DNA of 64,000 bases, taken from Laedolimicola ammoniilytica (lineage in GTDB: Bacteria > Bacillota > Clostridia > Lachnospirales > Lachnospiraceae). The stretch spans positions 55,002 through 119,001 of the forward strand of contig NZ_JAOQKC010000011.1 of assembly GCF_025567165.1 (NCBI RefSeq), in the 5' to 3' direction. The notes beneath the pieces were generated by a model, which saw nothing but the letters and a program-made list of their open reading frames with translations, was not told the DNA's origin and did no database searches. The position numbers and the translations under genes were made by a program. How positions within the stretch are numbered: position 1 is the stretch's first letter; each line of letters begins with the position of its first letter. Below are positions 1 to 8,203 of this stretch, piece after piece.

Positions 1-410
1 AAATCAATCTCATCGAAAAAATTGCGCACAAAATAATCCGCAATCCGTTCTCCCGTGGTTCCGCCCTCTTTTCCCGGATACTGTCCGTTCAGATTGAAAT
101 CGTCCTCCGGAACCAGACCAAAGGTTCTCTTAAAAAATCCGCTGGTATTGACACAGTGAATAAAAATCAGGTTTCCGTTCAGCTCCTCCGGCTGAATCTC
201 CCCTGCCGCCCGTATCACGGCGGGAATAGCCGGGTATTCTCCCGCATGGATCCCCGCTGTAATCAGAACGGTCTTTCCTTTTCCGCAGCCGCAAATCAAT
301 GTCGCCGGCATGGGATACATTTTTTCCTCTCCTGCTTCTTCCACCGGGATTTCTATCGTCACTCTTCTTTTTTCTCCCGGCTGTAAAGAAAATCCTGCAA
401 TCTTCCACAT
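1..410 (-). CDS. succinylglutamate desuccinylase/aspartoacylase-family zinc deacylase (partial, C-terminus outside window)
   Basis: The 136 N-terminal residues are visible and the 3' end lies beyond the left edge. The segment GIHAGEYPA carries the H-x-x-E zinc-ligand pair of the M14-like succinylglutamate desuccinylase/aspartoacylase family. NLNGQYPGK corresponds to the family's NLNR-FPG substrate-binding segment. These enzymes hydrolyse N-acyl amino acids in the cytoplasm; nothing here looks like a signal peptide. The ATG is preceded by AGAGAGG. It lies 21 bp after the last ABC ATPase gene and is probably the last gene seen of the riboswitch-controlled importer operon, so it may process the imported compound. 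The family is fairly sure; the substrate is unknown. Confidence 0.8.
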   Translation of the reverse strand, partial: MWKIAGFSLQPGEKRRVTIEIPVEEAGEEKMYPMPATLICGCGKGKTVLITAGIHAGEYPAIPAVIRAAGEIQPEELNGNLIFIHCVNTSGFFKRTFGLVPEDDFNLNGQYPGKEGGTTGERIADYFVRNFFDEID

Positions 411-431
411 GATATGGTCCTCTCTTTCTTG

Positions 432-1391
432 TCATGCATACAGATGACAGGCAATCCAATGCCCTTTCTCCACCTCCCGGAGCTGCGGCCTCTCCGCAGC
501 GCAGATCTCCATGCATTTTTCACAGCGGTTCCGGAACGGACAGCCTGTCGGACGCTCCAGGGGGCTTGGAATCTCGGAATCCAGGCTTTCTATCTCTTTT
601 TCAAAATCCATATCCAGAGAAAATACCGCGCTTTTTAACGCCTCTGTATAAGGGTGGCAGACGCCGCGGCCCAGCTTCTTTCCTTCCGCAAGCTCCACCA
701 CAAAACCCAGATACATAACTGCCGTTCTGTGGGAGACGGAACGGATCAGCGCCACGTCATGGCAGATGAAAATAATCGACGTATGCTTCTCTCTCTGAAG
801 CTTTACCAGCAGCTCCACGATACTTTTCTGAACCGATACGTCCAGCGCCGATGTGGCTTCATCGCAAATCAGGATTTCCGGCTCCAGGGCCAATGCGCGC
901 GCAATCGCCACACGCTGCTTCTGGCCGCCTGACATACTGCGCGGATACCGCTCTGCAAATTCCTCCGGAAGCTCCACCATCTTCAGAAGCTCCCGCGCCT
1001 TCGCCTCTTTTTCCGACGGTTTTATCAGCCCATAATTTTCCAGCGGTTCGCACAAAATATCCTTTACCTTCATTCTGGGAGAAAATGAGTCCGTCGGATC
1101 CTGAAATACCATCTGAATATGACGGCGCATTTTCCGCTTTCTCTCCCCCTTCCAATCCGCGACATTTTCGCCGAACAGGAGAAGCTCCCCATCGGTAGGC
1201 GGCTCAAGCAGCGACAGCACGCGCACCAGCGTACTCTTGCCGCATCCGCTTTCCCCGGCAATTCCAAGGGTCTCGCCTTCATAAAATTTCAAAGATATAT
1301 CGTTGTTTGCGTACAAAGGGCGTCCGTCGGGGGCTGTAAATATCTTATTTAAATGACGAGTCTCCAAAATTGGTGTTTTTTCCTTACACAT
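432..1391 (-). CDS. Opp/Dpp/Nik-type ABC transporter ATP-binding protein (OppF/DppF-like)
   Basis: This is a 319-residue cytoplasmic ATPase of a peptide/nickel-type importer. Walker A is GESGCGKST (about residues 46-53), the signature is SGGQKQR and Walker B is ILICDEATS. The C-terminal tail has the cysteine-containing oligopeptide-transporter extension (CPFRNRCEKCMEIC). The reading frame stays open upstream, but the ATG at 1391 is chosen because homologues begin close to this point. It overlaps the stop of the preceding ATPase gene by 8 bp, which suggests translational coupling. It should pair with the OppD-like ATPase and both permeases. Confidence 0.92.
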   Translation of the reverse strand: MCKEKTPILETRHLNKIFTAPDGRPLYANNDISLKFYEGETLGIAGESGCGKSTLVRVLSLLEPPTDGELLLFGENVADWKGERKRKMRRHIQMVFQDPTDSFSPRMKVKDILCEPLENYGLIKPSEKEAKARELLKMVELPEEFAERYPRSMSGGQKQRVAIARALALEPEILICDEATSALDVSVQKSIVELLVKLQREKHTSIIFICHDVALIRSVSHRTAVMYLGFVVELAEGKKLGRGVCHPYTEALKSAVFSLDMDFEKEIESLDSEIPSPLERPTGCPFRNRCEKCMEICAAERPQLREVEKGHWIACHLYA

Positions 1392-2166
1392 AGCCTTCTC
1401 CATACATATTCGGAACCGCAGCCAGCAGTTTTCTGGTGTATGCGCAGCCCGGCTGCTCCAGTATTGTCTTCCGGTCTCCCTCTTCCACAATCCTTCCATT
1501 CTGCATAACCACAATCCGATCCGACATATATGCCGCCACGCCCAGATTATGGGTTACCAGGATAATGGAGGTTCCGTGATTTTTCCGCAGCTCCATCATC
1601 TGGCGCACGATCTGTGCCTGTGTCGTCACGTCCAGGGCAGCCGTGGGCTCGTCGGCCAGCAGCAGCTCCGGCTCAAAGGTCATGGCCATGGCGATTCCGA
1701 CCCTCTGACGCATACCGCCGGACAGCTGGAAGCTGTAGCTCTTCATAATGCGCTCCGGCTCCGACAGCCGCATGGCTTCCAGCATGGCCACCGCCTTTTC
1801 TTCCGCCGCTTTACGGCCTAGCTTTTCATGCTTCTGAATGTATTCTATATACTGCGAGCCGATTTTTCGTATCGGATTCAGCATGGCTCCGGAATCCTGG
1901 AAAATCATGGATATCCTGGATCCCCGGAGTTTCTGCATTTCCTTTTCGCTGTATTCAGGAAGAGACTTTCCCTCAAACAAAATATCGCCGGATACCAGCT
2001 CTCCTTCCTGTGGCAGAAGTCCCAGAATGGAACGTATCGCCGTAGTCTTTCCGCTTCCGCTTTCACCTACCAGGCTGATAATTTCCCCTCTCTTCATGTG
2101 CAGGGAGAAATCCTGCAAAAACGGCTGTCCATGATATGCAACTGTTATGTTCTCTATATCCAGCAT
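1384..2166 (-). CDS. Opp/Dpp/Nik-type ABC transporter ATP-binding protein (OppD/DppD-like)
   Basis: The 260-residue protein is the first of two ATPases of the importer. Walker A is GESGSGKTT (residues 34-42), the signature is SGGMRQRV and Walker B is LLLADEPTAALD. It is shorter than classical OppD/DppD (about 320-330 residues) and ends just after the YTRKLLAAVP segment. It therefore lacks the cysteine-bearing C-terminal extension kept by its partner; NikD-type ATPases are similarly short. The gene follows the substrate-binding protein by 30 bp and overlaps the next ATPase by 8 bp. Confidence 0.92.
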   Translation of the reverse strand: MLDIENITVAYHGQPFLQDFSLHMKRGEIISLVGESGSGKTTAIRSILGLLPQEGELVSGDILFEGKSLPEYSEKEMQKLRGSRISMIFQDSGAMLNPIRKIGSQYIEYIQKHEKLGRKAAEEKAVAMLEAMRLSEPERIMKSYSFQLSGGMRQRVGIAMAMTFEPELLLADEPTAALDVTTQAQIVRQMMELRKNHGTSIILVTHNLGVAAYMSDRIVVMQNGRIVEEGDRKTILEQPGCAYTRKLLAAVPNMYGEGYV

Positions 2167-2196
2167 GGGAAAGTCCCCTTTTCTATATATTCTTCT

Positions 2197-3783
2197 TTAT
2201 GACGCCGGTGTGATATCCTTTGTTACCCAGTAGTAATCGCACACATAGCTGTGAACGCCTTCCACGGAAGCCGCGGAGCAGAGATTGAAATTATAGGCGC
2301 CGCTGCAGATGGTCGCCACATCCTCCATCAGGATTTCCTGCATCTGTGTAAAGATTTCCGTCCGCTTTTCCATATCAAATTCGCCAATCAGCTGTTCATA
2401 CAGCGCGTCGTATTCTTCATTATGATAATTTCCGTAATTAAAGCTTGTATCGGTAATCTTTCCGTACCAGTGCTTCAGGAAGTTCTCCGGATCTCCGGTA
2501 GGTGTGGTTACTTCATTGTTGAACATCAGATCAAAGCCCTGGGATACCCGCAGGTCTACCACATTTTCCGGCATGGAAATGGTGCTCTTGATTCCGATTG
2601 CTTCCAGCTGAACCCCATACGCCTGCGCAATTACGTCCTGCTGACGGCTGGTTGTCGCTACAATACTGATGTCGATGTTTTTGCCGTCCAGTTCGCGGTA
2701 TCCGTCTCCATCGCCGTCTACGATACCGGCCTCGTCCAGCATAGCCTTAGCTGCCTCCGGATCATAGCTGTACGGGTTATCCAAATCATAGCCGGGCACC
2801 GGCGTATTATTGGTGTAAGTATAGGAGCCGCCTGTGGATACATCACACACGGTCTGACCGTCAATTGCCGTCATCACTGCTTTTCTCAGAGTATCATTGC
2901 CCAGTACTCCGTCAAAATTGATAAACCAGTTGCAGACACGGTTTCCACCGGTGACGTCAATCTGATAATTTCCTGCGTTCTCCAGAACCGCTCTGTCAGA
3001 CGCCGCAATGTTGATTCCCATGTCGGCAGAACCGTCCTGCAGGGCCATTGCGCGGGCAGAAGCCTCCCCGAGCTTCATGACATTGACCGTCTCAAAGGGT
3101 ACTTCACCGTCCCAGTAATTGTCATTTTTTACCAGCTGGATATCATGCTCCGGATCGTTGGATACAAAACAGTAGGGTCCTGTACAAATCGGTCCGTCCG
3201 CAGCGATATCGCGATCCGCAGAGCCAGCCACATCGATAATGCCATACCAGGGATACGCAAGGCAGCCCGGCAGGTCTACCGTCGGCTCACTTGTTACAAT
3301 CGTCACAGTCCAGGCTTCATCGTCCGCGCTGATACTGCTATATGTGAAATAATTCCAGGGGTTTCCATTTCCGCCCTTATTGGGATCGGTCACATCAAAT
3401 AATCTCTCCAGGGATTCCTGAACCTTCGTCGCTGTCATCGGCTCTCCATTGGAGAAGGTTACATTTTCTTTCAGCTTTATGGTCCAGGTCAGCTGATCGT
3501 CCGCTACAGACCAGTCTTCTGCCAGCCACGGCGACACGGTGCCGTCGTCCTCAAAGCGGGTCAGCGTTTCCAGCGCGCCCCAGCGCATTACAAACCAGCT
3601 GTTCCACTCATCTGCCGGATCCAGGGTTGCGCTGGTCAGCTCTGTCGCCACATTCAGCTGTGTTTTCGCGTTTCCTCCGTCTGCCGCTGCTTTCTGCTCT
3701 GTTCCTGCGCTGCCGCCGCATGCTGTGATACTGCCCGCAAGGCACAGGCTAAGGGCAAGGGCAATCAGTTTTTTTCCATTCAT
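2197..3783 (-). CDS. Extracytoplasmic solute-binding lipoprotein, SBP family 5 (Opp/Dpp/Nik type)
   Basis: The 528-residue receptor has a lipoprotein signal peptide (positive start MNGKK, hydrophobic core, lipobox ITAC) and should be anchored outside the membrane. The body is a family-5 binding protein, with the LTWTIKLKENVTFSNGEP segment near the N-terminus and GPYCFVSN further on. The mature part has eight cysteines besides the lipid-modified one, which is unusual for this family. Family members bind peptides, nickel or cobalt complexes, opines or heme; the ligand cannot be read from sequence. The B12 riboswitch upstream suggests cobalt, nickel or a corrinoid-related ligand. Its ATG overlaps the preceding permease stop by 4 bp. 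Confidence 0.9.
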   Translation of the reverse strand: MNGKKLIALALSLCLAGSITACGGSAGTEQKAAADGGNAKTQLNVATELTSATLDPADEWNSWFVMRWGALETLTRFEDDGTVSPWLAEDWSVADDQLTWTIKLKENVTFSNGEPMTATKVQESLERLFDVTDPNKGGNGNPWNYFTYSSISADDEAWTVTIVTSEPTVDLPGCLAYPWYGIIDVAGSADRDIAADGPICTGPYCFVSNDPEHDIQLVKNDNYWDGEVPFETVNVMKLGEASARAMALQDGSADMGINIAASDRAVLENAGNYQIDVTGGNRVCNWFINFDGVLGNDTLRKAVMTAIDGQTVCDVSTGGSYTYTNNTPVPGYDLDNPYSYDPEAAKAMLDEAGIVDGDGDGYRELDGKNIDISIVATTSRQQDVIAQAYGVQLEAIGIKSTISMPENVVDLRVSQGFDLMFNNEVTTPTGDPENFLKHWYGKITDTSFNYGNYHNEEYDALYEQLIGEFDMEKRTEIFTQMQEILMEDVATICSGAYNFNLCSAASVEGVHSYVCDYYWVTKDITPAS

Positions 3784-4619
3784 GTTCTCTTTCTCCTCTT
3801 CTTTCTTCGTTTTTCTGTTGCATTTGGATCTATCATATCTCTAATACAGTCACCCCAGAGATTAAAGATGACTACCGTAATAAAGACCGCAAGTCCCGGA
3901 CAAAACAGCAGCCACGGGCTGCTCAGTATATAAGTTCTTCCCTCGCTCAGCATATATCCCCACTCCGGTGTGGGGGGCTGGATTCCAAACCCAAGGAAGG
4001 ACAGGCTTGCCAGCGACAGCATGATGGTGCCGATATCCGTCGCCGCCGTAATGATCATCGTGGGAAGCGCGTTGGGCAGCATATATCTCATAAGGATTCT
4101 GCTGTGTCTGGATCCTGAGATTTCCGCCGCGGATATATAAGTCCTGTTCCGTATCTTCAACACCAGGCTTCTGGAAAGTCTGGCGTATCTGGTCCAGCTT
4201 ACCGCCGCGATTGCAATCATGGAATTTTTCAGGCTTGGCCCAAGAATTCCCGCGATTGCCATAGCCAGAATCAGATCCGGGAAGGCGATCATCATATCGC
4301 CCACTCTCATGATTACCGCGTCTGCCACGCCGCCGAAATACCCTGCTATGATTCCAAGAAAGGTACCCACAACCAGGATTACCGCCACCAGAATCAGTAC
4401 GCTGTATACACTGGTGGTCGCCCCGCAGATCACCCGGGAGAACACATCCCGTCCCAGCGCGTCGGTTCCAAAATAGTGTTCTTTTCCGGGCGCCTGGAAC
4501 GCGTCGCTCAGTGACGCGCTCAACGGATCGCAGGGAACGATTTTGTCTGCCAGGAACGCCACTGCCAGAATAAGGAAAACCAGAATGGAAAGCACCGCAA
4601 ATCTTGTATTCTTTTTCAT
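3780..4619 (-). CDS. Opp/Dpp/Nik-type ABC transporter permease (DppC-like)
   Basis: The 279-residue inner-membrane permease begins with a basic segment and a membrane helix (VLSILVFLILAVAFLADKIV). It contains the FGTDALGRDVFSR segment typical of OppC/DppC/NikC, and the DMMIAFPDLILAMAIAG region. The EAA-type ATPase-contact loop is visible as AAEISGSRHSRILMRYMLPN. It overlaps both neighbours by 4 bp (ATGA), so the permeases and receptor are translationally coupled. It forms the channel with the DppB-like permease. Confidence 0.93.
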   Translation of the reverse strand: MKKNTRFAVLSILVFLILAVAFLADKIVPCDPLSASLSDAFQAPGKEHYFGTDALGRDVFSRVICGATTSVYSVLILVAVILVVGTFLGIIAGYFGGVADAVIMRVGDMMIAFPDLILAMAIAGILGPSLKNSMIAIAAVSWTRYARLSRSLVLKIRNRTYISAAEISGSRHSRILMRYMLPNALPTMIITAATDIGTIMLSLASLSFLGFGIQPPTPEWGYMLSEGRTYILSSPWLLFCPGLAVFITVVIFNLWGDCIRDMIDPNATEKRRKKRRKRT

Positions 4620-5560
4620 CCGTTCTCCCCCTCCCTGGTCCTCGGATCAATATAATGATAGGATATATCCACCAGCAAATTTACTACCATATAGATCAGG
4701 GCTATCCATAATACGAAGCCCTGGATCAGCGGATAATCCCGCGCCTTTACCGCTCCCACCGCCAGGATACCCAGTCCCGGATAGGAGAAAATAATCTCCA
4801 CCACTGAAGTTCCTCCGAGAAGTGATCCAAAGGATAGCCCCAGCATGGTAACCAGCGGAAGCATGGCGTTGGGAAGAACCTGGCGGAACAGTATTTCCCA
4901 CTGATTCATTCCCCGGGCTCTCGCGCCTGTCACGTAATCCTGGTGCAGCTCCTCCAGTACCGCCGTGCGCACCTGTCTGGAATATTTGGAGGCCATGGCA
5001 ATGGCCAGCGTGATGCCCGGCAGCAGCATCTGTTCCATTCCGACGGAGCTGCTCGCCACCTTTACCAGTCCCAGCTTCAAAGCGAAGACATATAATAAGA
5101 TCAGGCCAATCAGGAAGCCCGGAAGCGAAATACCCAGAAAAGAAAGAAAGCGAACGATATAATCCGCTATCCCGTCCTGTCTGACCGCCGAAAGGATTCC
5201 AAGGGGAACCGAAACAATTAACATCAGCCCCAGGGAAAACAGGGCCAACCGGAACGTTGCCGGCAGCCTTTTCATCAGCAGCTCCAGTACCGGGGCGCTT
5301 TTACTGAAGGAGGTTCCAAAATCTCCGTGAAAAATACCGCCTATCCAGTCCACATATTGCTGTAAAAAGGGTTTGTCCAGTCCCATGGACTGCCTGGCCT
5401 GCTCCAGCATTTCCGGACTCGGGGTAATTCCCAGGGAATCATACATGGCTGTGGCCGGATCGCCCGGCGCAAGGTAGGTTAATAAAAAGGTCAGAAAGGA
5501 AATGCCTATCAGCACTACGCACATCTGGATAAGTCTGGATACGAGCCTGTTCTTTTTCAC
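4616..5560 (-). CDS. Opp/Dpp/Nik-type ABC transporter permease (DppB-like), first gene after the riboswitch
   Basis: The 314-residue permease has the usual DppB features: an N-terminal helix (MCVVLIGISFLTFLLTYLAP), then PGDPA, a long external loop, LPATFRLALFSL, and the EAA-type loop GARARGMNQWEILFRQVLPN. The frame runs further upstream, but a GTG at 5558-5560 with GGAGG six bases before it gives the right family length. The upstream extension would also run through the leader terminator. It is the first gene of the minus-strand importer operon, 23 bp after the leader terminator U-tract. Confidence 0.9.
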   Translation of the reverse strand: MKKNRLVSRLIQMCVVLIGISFLTFLLTYLAPGDPATAMYDSLGITPSPEMLEQARQSMGLDKPFLQQYVDWIGGIFHGDFGTSFSKSAPVLELLMKRLPATFRLALFSLGLMLIVSVPLGILSAVRQDGIADYIVRFLSFLGISLPGFLIGLILLYVFALKLGLVKVASSSVGMEQMLLPGITLAIAMASKYSRQVRTAVLEELHQDYVTGARARGMNQWEILFRQVLPNAMLPLVTMLGLSFGSLLGGTSVVEIIFSYPGLGILAVGAVKARDYPLIQGFVLWIALIYMVVNLLVDISYHYIDPRTREGENG

Positions 5561-5582
5561 TGTTTTCCTCCGTTTCAGCAAT

Positions 5583-5612
5583 AAAAAAGCCATGGATGTT
5601 TTTGCATCCATG
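5583..5612 (-). terminator. Intrinsic terminator at the 3' end of the cobalamin riboswitch (expression platform)
   Basis: On the minus strand an 8-bp perfect stem (CATGGATG / CATCCATG, 6-nt loop) is followed by GC and six T residues. It sits between the B12 aptamer and the first permease gene. The arrangement is that of a transcription-attenuating riboswitch: ligand binding should favour this hairpin and stop transcription. Confidence 0.85.
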
Positions 5613-5654
5613 ACCGATTTTACATGGGAAATAAGCCTTCGCAAATAAATCGTT

Positions 5655-5855
5655 CGCTAAGGTTGCTGCATAGCAGTTCTCCTGACTCACATATTCAGGG
5701 AAGAAGCCCAGCGAACTCTCCTCGCCTTCTCAGGTTTACCCCAATGGCGGACTTTCATCTAAGGATCATTCTTTATGTATACAGTGGCGGTACCGTCCAT
5801 GATTTCCACATGATTCTCTATTCTTTATCAGCCGCCGTACGCGACTGACAACACT
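5655..5855 (-). promoter_or_regulatory. Cobalamin (B12) riboswitch
   Basis: The minus-strand leader shows the conserved elements of cobalamin riboswitches in order. First comes GTGGAAATCA with ACGGTACCGCCACTGT (5780-5812), matching the GGTGNAANTCC and CCGCCACTGT core. The 3' conserved segment GAGTCAGGAGAACTGC (about 5673-5688) corresponds to the family's AGYCAGGAGACCTGCC. The spacer can form internal stems, including GGCGAGGAGAGTTCGC. Cobalamin riboswitches usually repress B12 synthesis or cobalt/corrinoid transport genes. The aptamer limits are approximate; a covariance-model search would fix them. Confidence 0.88.
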
Positions 5856-5865
5856 ATGCCCATTT

Positions 5866-5894
5866 ATTTTACTTGATTCCTCTATATCTGTCAA
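5866..5894 (-). promoter_or_regulatory. Promoter of the riboswitch/importer operon
   Basis: On the minus strand TTGACA (5889-5894) is separated by 17 bp from TAAAAT (5866-5871), a near-consensus sigma-A promoter. Transcription should start near 5859, immediately before the riboswitch aptamer. Confidence 0.8.
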
Positions 5895-5976
5895 GATTTT
5901 TCCATTTTTTGTCTTCCGGTAATTCAGCCTGTCCCTTCGGAAACAGGAATTATTTCTCTTTCTGTCCATACTTTCC

Positions 5977-6005
5977 TTGACCCGCTTCTCTTACATAGGT
6001 ATAAT
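5977..6005 (+). promoter_or_regulatory. Promoter of the threonine/serine exporter operon
   Basis: TTGACC (5977-5982), a 17-bp spacer and TATAAT (6000-6005) form a near-consensus sigma-A promoter on the plus strand. It supports the ATG at 6055 as the start of the first gene, because longer in-frame starts would lie inside the promoter. Confidence 0.8.
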
Positions 6006-6054
6006 GGGCATAGATTATTCTCAATACAAAATCAGGTATAAGGAAATCAGACAA

Positions 6055-6804
6055 ATGGATTACAAACTTTTACTCGACACCGCCGTCATGGCGGGGGAGC
6101 TGATGCTGGCCAACGGGGCTGAGACTTACCGGGTGGAGGATACCATGCACCGGATGCTTTCCCTGTCGGGACTGAAGACCGCCGAGGCTTTCGTGATGGT
6201 GACCGGCTTTCTGGTGACTCTGGACGACCCGTCCATCCAGTCCATGACGGTGACCCGCCGAATTCAGAGCCGGGGGACAAACCTGAGCATCATCGACGAA
6301 ATTAACAGTATTTCCAGAGGTCTCTGCGGCGGGGAGCTTGAACTAGAGGAAGCCTTCCGGCAGATAAAAAAGCTGAAAAAGGAACCGCACCCTCCCCAGG
6401 CCTTTCTGCTGGCCAACGCAGGCGTGGCCGCGGCCTTTGCACTGACCTACGGCGGAACCTGGCAGGAGGCCTTTGTGGCGGGTGTGGCCGGATTTTTCAT
6501 GGCCATCTGCCTGTATCTGTGCAGCTGCATGAAGCTGCCCTCCTTCTTCGGAATCCTGCTGAGCGCTGTGGTAATCTCATTGTTCGCAGGCGGACTTCTG
6601 AAGTTTCTTCCTATTATAGGGAACCTGGATTCCATCATCATCGCGGCCATCATGCCCCTGGTTCCCGGCGTGGCCATCACCAACGCGGTCTTTGACACCC
6701 TGCACGGGGATTATATCTCCGGCTCCGCCCGGATGATGGAGGCCTTTGTGGTCGCCGCCTCTGTAGCTATGGGTATTGTCATTGGACTTCGTTTCATTCA
6801 GTAA
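6055..6804 (+). CDS. Threonine/serine exporter family protein, N-terminal-domain subunit (ThrE-like)
   Basis: The 249-residue protein starts with a cytoplasmic domain containing NGAETYRVEDTMHRM, a hallmark of the ThrE/DUF1212 domain, followed by about five hydrophobic segments. In many Firmicutes the ThrE exporter is split into this large subunit and a small four-helix subunit; the small one is encoded directly downstream. The predicted role is export of threonine, serine or related small metabolites. The ATG at 6055 is preceded by AAGGA and lies about 43 nt after the predicted transcription start. Substrate assignment is by family only. Confidence 0.88.
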   Translation: MDYKLLLDTAVMAGELMLANGAETYRVEDTMHRMLSLSGLKTAEAFVMVTGFLVTLDDPSIQSMTVTRRIQSRGTNLSIIDEINSISRGLCGGELELEEAFRQIKKLKKEPHPPQAFLLANAGVAAAFALTYGGTWQEAFVAGVAGFFMAICLYLCSCMKLPSFFGILLSAVVISLFAGGLLKFLPIIGNLDSIIIAAIMPLVPGVAITNAVFDTLHGDYISGSARMMEAFVVAASVAMGIVIGLRFIQ

Positions 6805-6819
6805 GGAGGAAAGGCTTTT

Positions 6820-7263
6820 ATGCTGATTCAGGTTATAGGCGCGTTTTTTTCCGTTGTGGCCTTTTCTTTTCTGCTGCACGTACCGCGCAAATATATCATC
6901 TGGGCCGGTTTCACCGGCGCGGTGGGCTGGTGGCTATATCTGGTTCTTATGGACCTTCAGTTTTCCATGGCTGTGGCCACTTTCCTGTCCGGGTGTCTCA
7001 TTTCCCTCTGCGGACAGTTTTTTGCAAGAATTTTAAAGACTCCGGTCACCATTTTTGTTATTCCCGGCATTTTGCCGCTGGTGCCGGGCGCCGGTATGTT
7101 CCGGATTGCCCGCTCCGTCATCCGTTCCGACGGAATGACCTCCCACCACGTTACCCAGACGCTGATTGTGGCCGGAATGATTGCCCTGTCCCTCATGGTG
7201 GTGGACAGTGTTTTCCGATTATTTTTTAAGAACAAAGGAGATTGTCATGTGGATCGCCAATAA
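6820..7263 (+). CDS. Threonine/serine exporter family protein, small membrane subunit (ThrE C-terminal-like)
   Basis: The 147-residue protein has about four membrane helices (from FFSVVAFSFLLHV onward) with the conserved IPGILPLVPGAGMF segment. It corresponds to the C-terminal half of ThrE (DUF3815-like). It begins 15 bp after the large subunit, with AAGGAGG as ribosome binding site, and the two should form one exporter. Its 3' end overlaps the next gene by 17 bp. Confidence 0.88.
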   Translation: MLIQVIGAFFSVVAFSFLLHVPRKYIIWAGFTGAVGWWLYLVLMDLQFSMAVATFLSGCLISLCGQFFARILKTPVTIFVIPGILPLVPGAGMFRIARSVIRSDGMTSHHVTQTLIVAGMIALSLMVVDSVFRLFFKNKGDCHVDRQ

Positions 7264-8125
7264 CTGGACTGATTATGAAATACTGGATACCTCGAGAGGA
7301 GAAAAGCTGGAACGCTGGGGCGACTACCTGCTGGTGCGTCCGGATCCCCAGGTTATCTGGGATACCGAACGGAAGGCCCCGGGCTGGAAGCGTATGAACG
7401 GCCATTACCACCGCAGCAAAAAGGGCGGCGGCGAGTGGGAGTTCTTCGACCTGCCGGAGCAGTGGACCATCCAGTATCCTCTCTGCCAGGGCAAGAATAC
7501 CTTAACATTCAATCTGAAGCCCTTCAGCTTCAAGCATACAGGACTGTTCCCGGAGCAGGCTGCCAACTGGGACTGGTTCGGCGAGAAAATCCGCAATGCC
7601 GGACGCCCCATCAAGGTACTGAATCTCTTCGCCTACACCGGCGGTGCTACCCTGGCTGCTGCTGCCTCCGGAGCTTCCGTCACCCATGTGGACGCTTCCA
7701 AGGGCATGGTAGGCTGGGCAAAGGAAAACGCCCGCTCCTCCGGACTGGGCGAGGCTCCTATCCGCTGGATTGTAGATGACTGTGTAAAATTCGTGGAGCG
7801 GGAAATCCGCCGCGGCAACCATTACGACGGCATCATCATGGATCCTCCTTCCTACGGCAGAGGGCCAAAAGGGGAAATCTGGAAAATCGAAGAAGCCATT
7901 CACCCGCTGATCCGCCTCTGCTCCCAGCTTTTGAGCGACGATCCGCTGTTTTTCCTGGTAAATTCTTATACCACCGGATTGGCTCCGGCGGTGCTGACCT
8001 ACATGATTGCCACGGAACTGAAGAAATATAACGGCACTGTCGATTCCCAGGAGGTAGGGCTGCCCGTCACCGCATCCGGACTGGTGCTGCCCTGCGGCGC
8101 AAGCGGACGCTGGGAGAAGAAATAG
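7247..8125 (+). CDS. Class I SAM-dependent methyltransferase (RlmI/RlmK-like catalytic domain)
   Basis: The 292-residue cytoplasmic enzyme has the SAM-binding motif NLFAYTGGATLAAAASGA, the acidic motif THVDASKGMV and the catalytic-type motif MDPPSYGRGPKGE. The last is close to the DPP motif of rRNA methyltransferases of the RlmI/RlmK group, so an RNA base is the likely substrate. The N-terminal 90 residues form a separate small domain. The ATG at 7247 lies after AAAGGAG and inside the end of the exporter gene (17-bp overlap), giving translational coupling despite unrelated function. The target is not predictable. Confidence 0.85.
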   Translation: MWIANNWTDYEILDTSRGEKLERWGDYLLVRPDPQVIWDTERKAPGWKRMNGHYHRSKKGGGEWEFFDLPEQWTIQYPLCQGKNTLTFNLKPFSFKHTGLFPEQAANWDWFGEKIRNAGRPIKVLNLFAYTGGATLAAAASGASVTHVDASKGMVGWAKENARSSGLGEAPIRWIVDDCVKFVEREIRRGNHYDGIIMDPPSYGRGPKGEIWKIEEAIHPLIRLCSQLLSDDPLFFLVNSYTTGLAPAVLTYMIATELKKYNGTVDSQEVGLPVTASGLVLPCGASGRWEKK

Positions 8126-8143
8126 CTTTTTACAAAGTCAATG

Positions 8144-8175
8144 GCGGCTGGAGGTTCCGGCCGCTGTGTTTTTTA
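8144..8175 (+). terminator. Intrinsic terminator after the methyltransferase gene
   Basis: An 8-bp stem (GCGGCTGG / CCGGCCGC, one G-T pair, 5-nt loop) is followed by TGTGTTTTTT. It ends or attenuates the exporter/methyltransferase transcript just before the next gene's ribosome binding site. Confidence 0.7.
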
Positions 8176-8203
8176 TCTGAAGATTTTAAAGGAGGATTTT
8201 ATT

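Noticed and set aside
2251..3402. Long open frame on the plus strand inside the binding-protein gene
   Set aside because: It is antisense to a clear lipoprotein gene, has no family features or ribosome binding site, and mirrors the codon pattern of the real gene.
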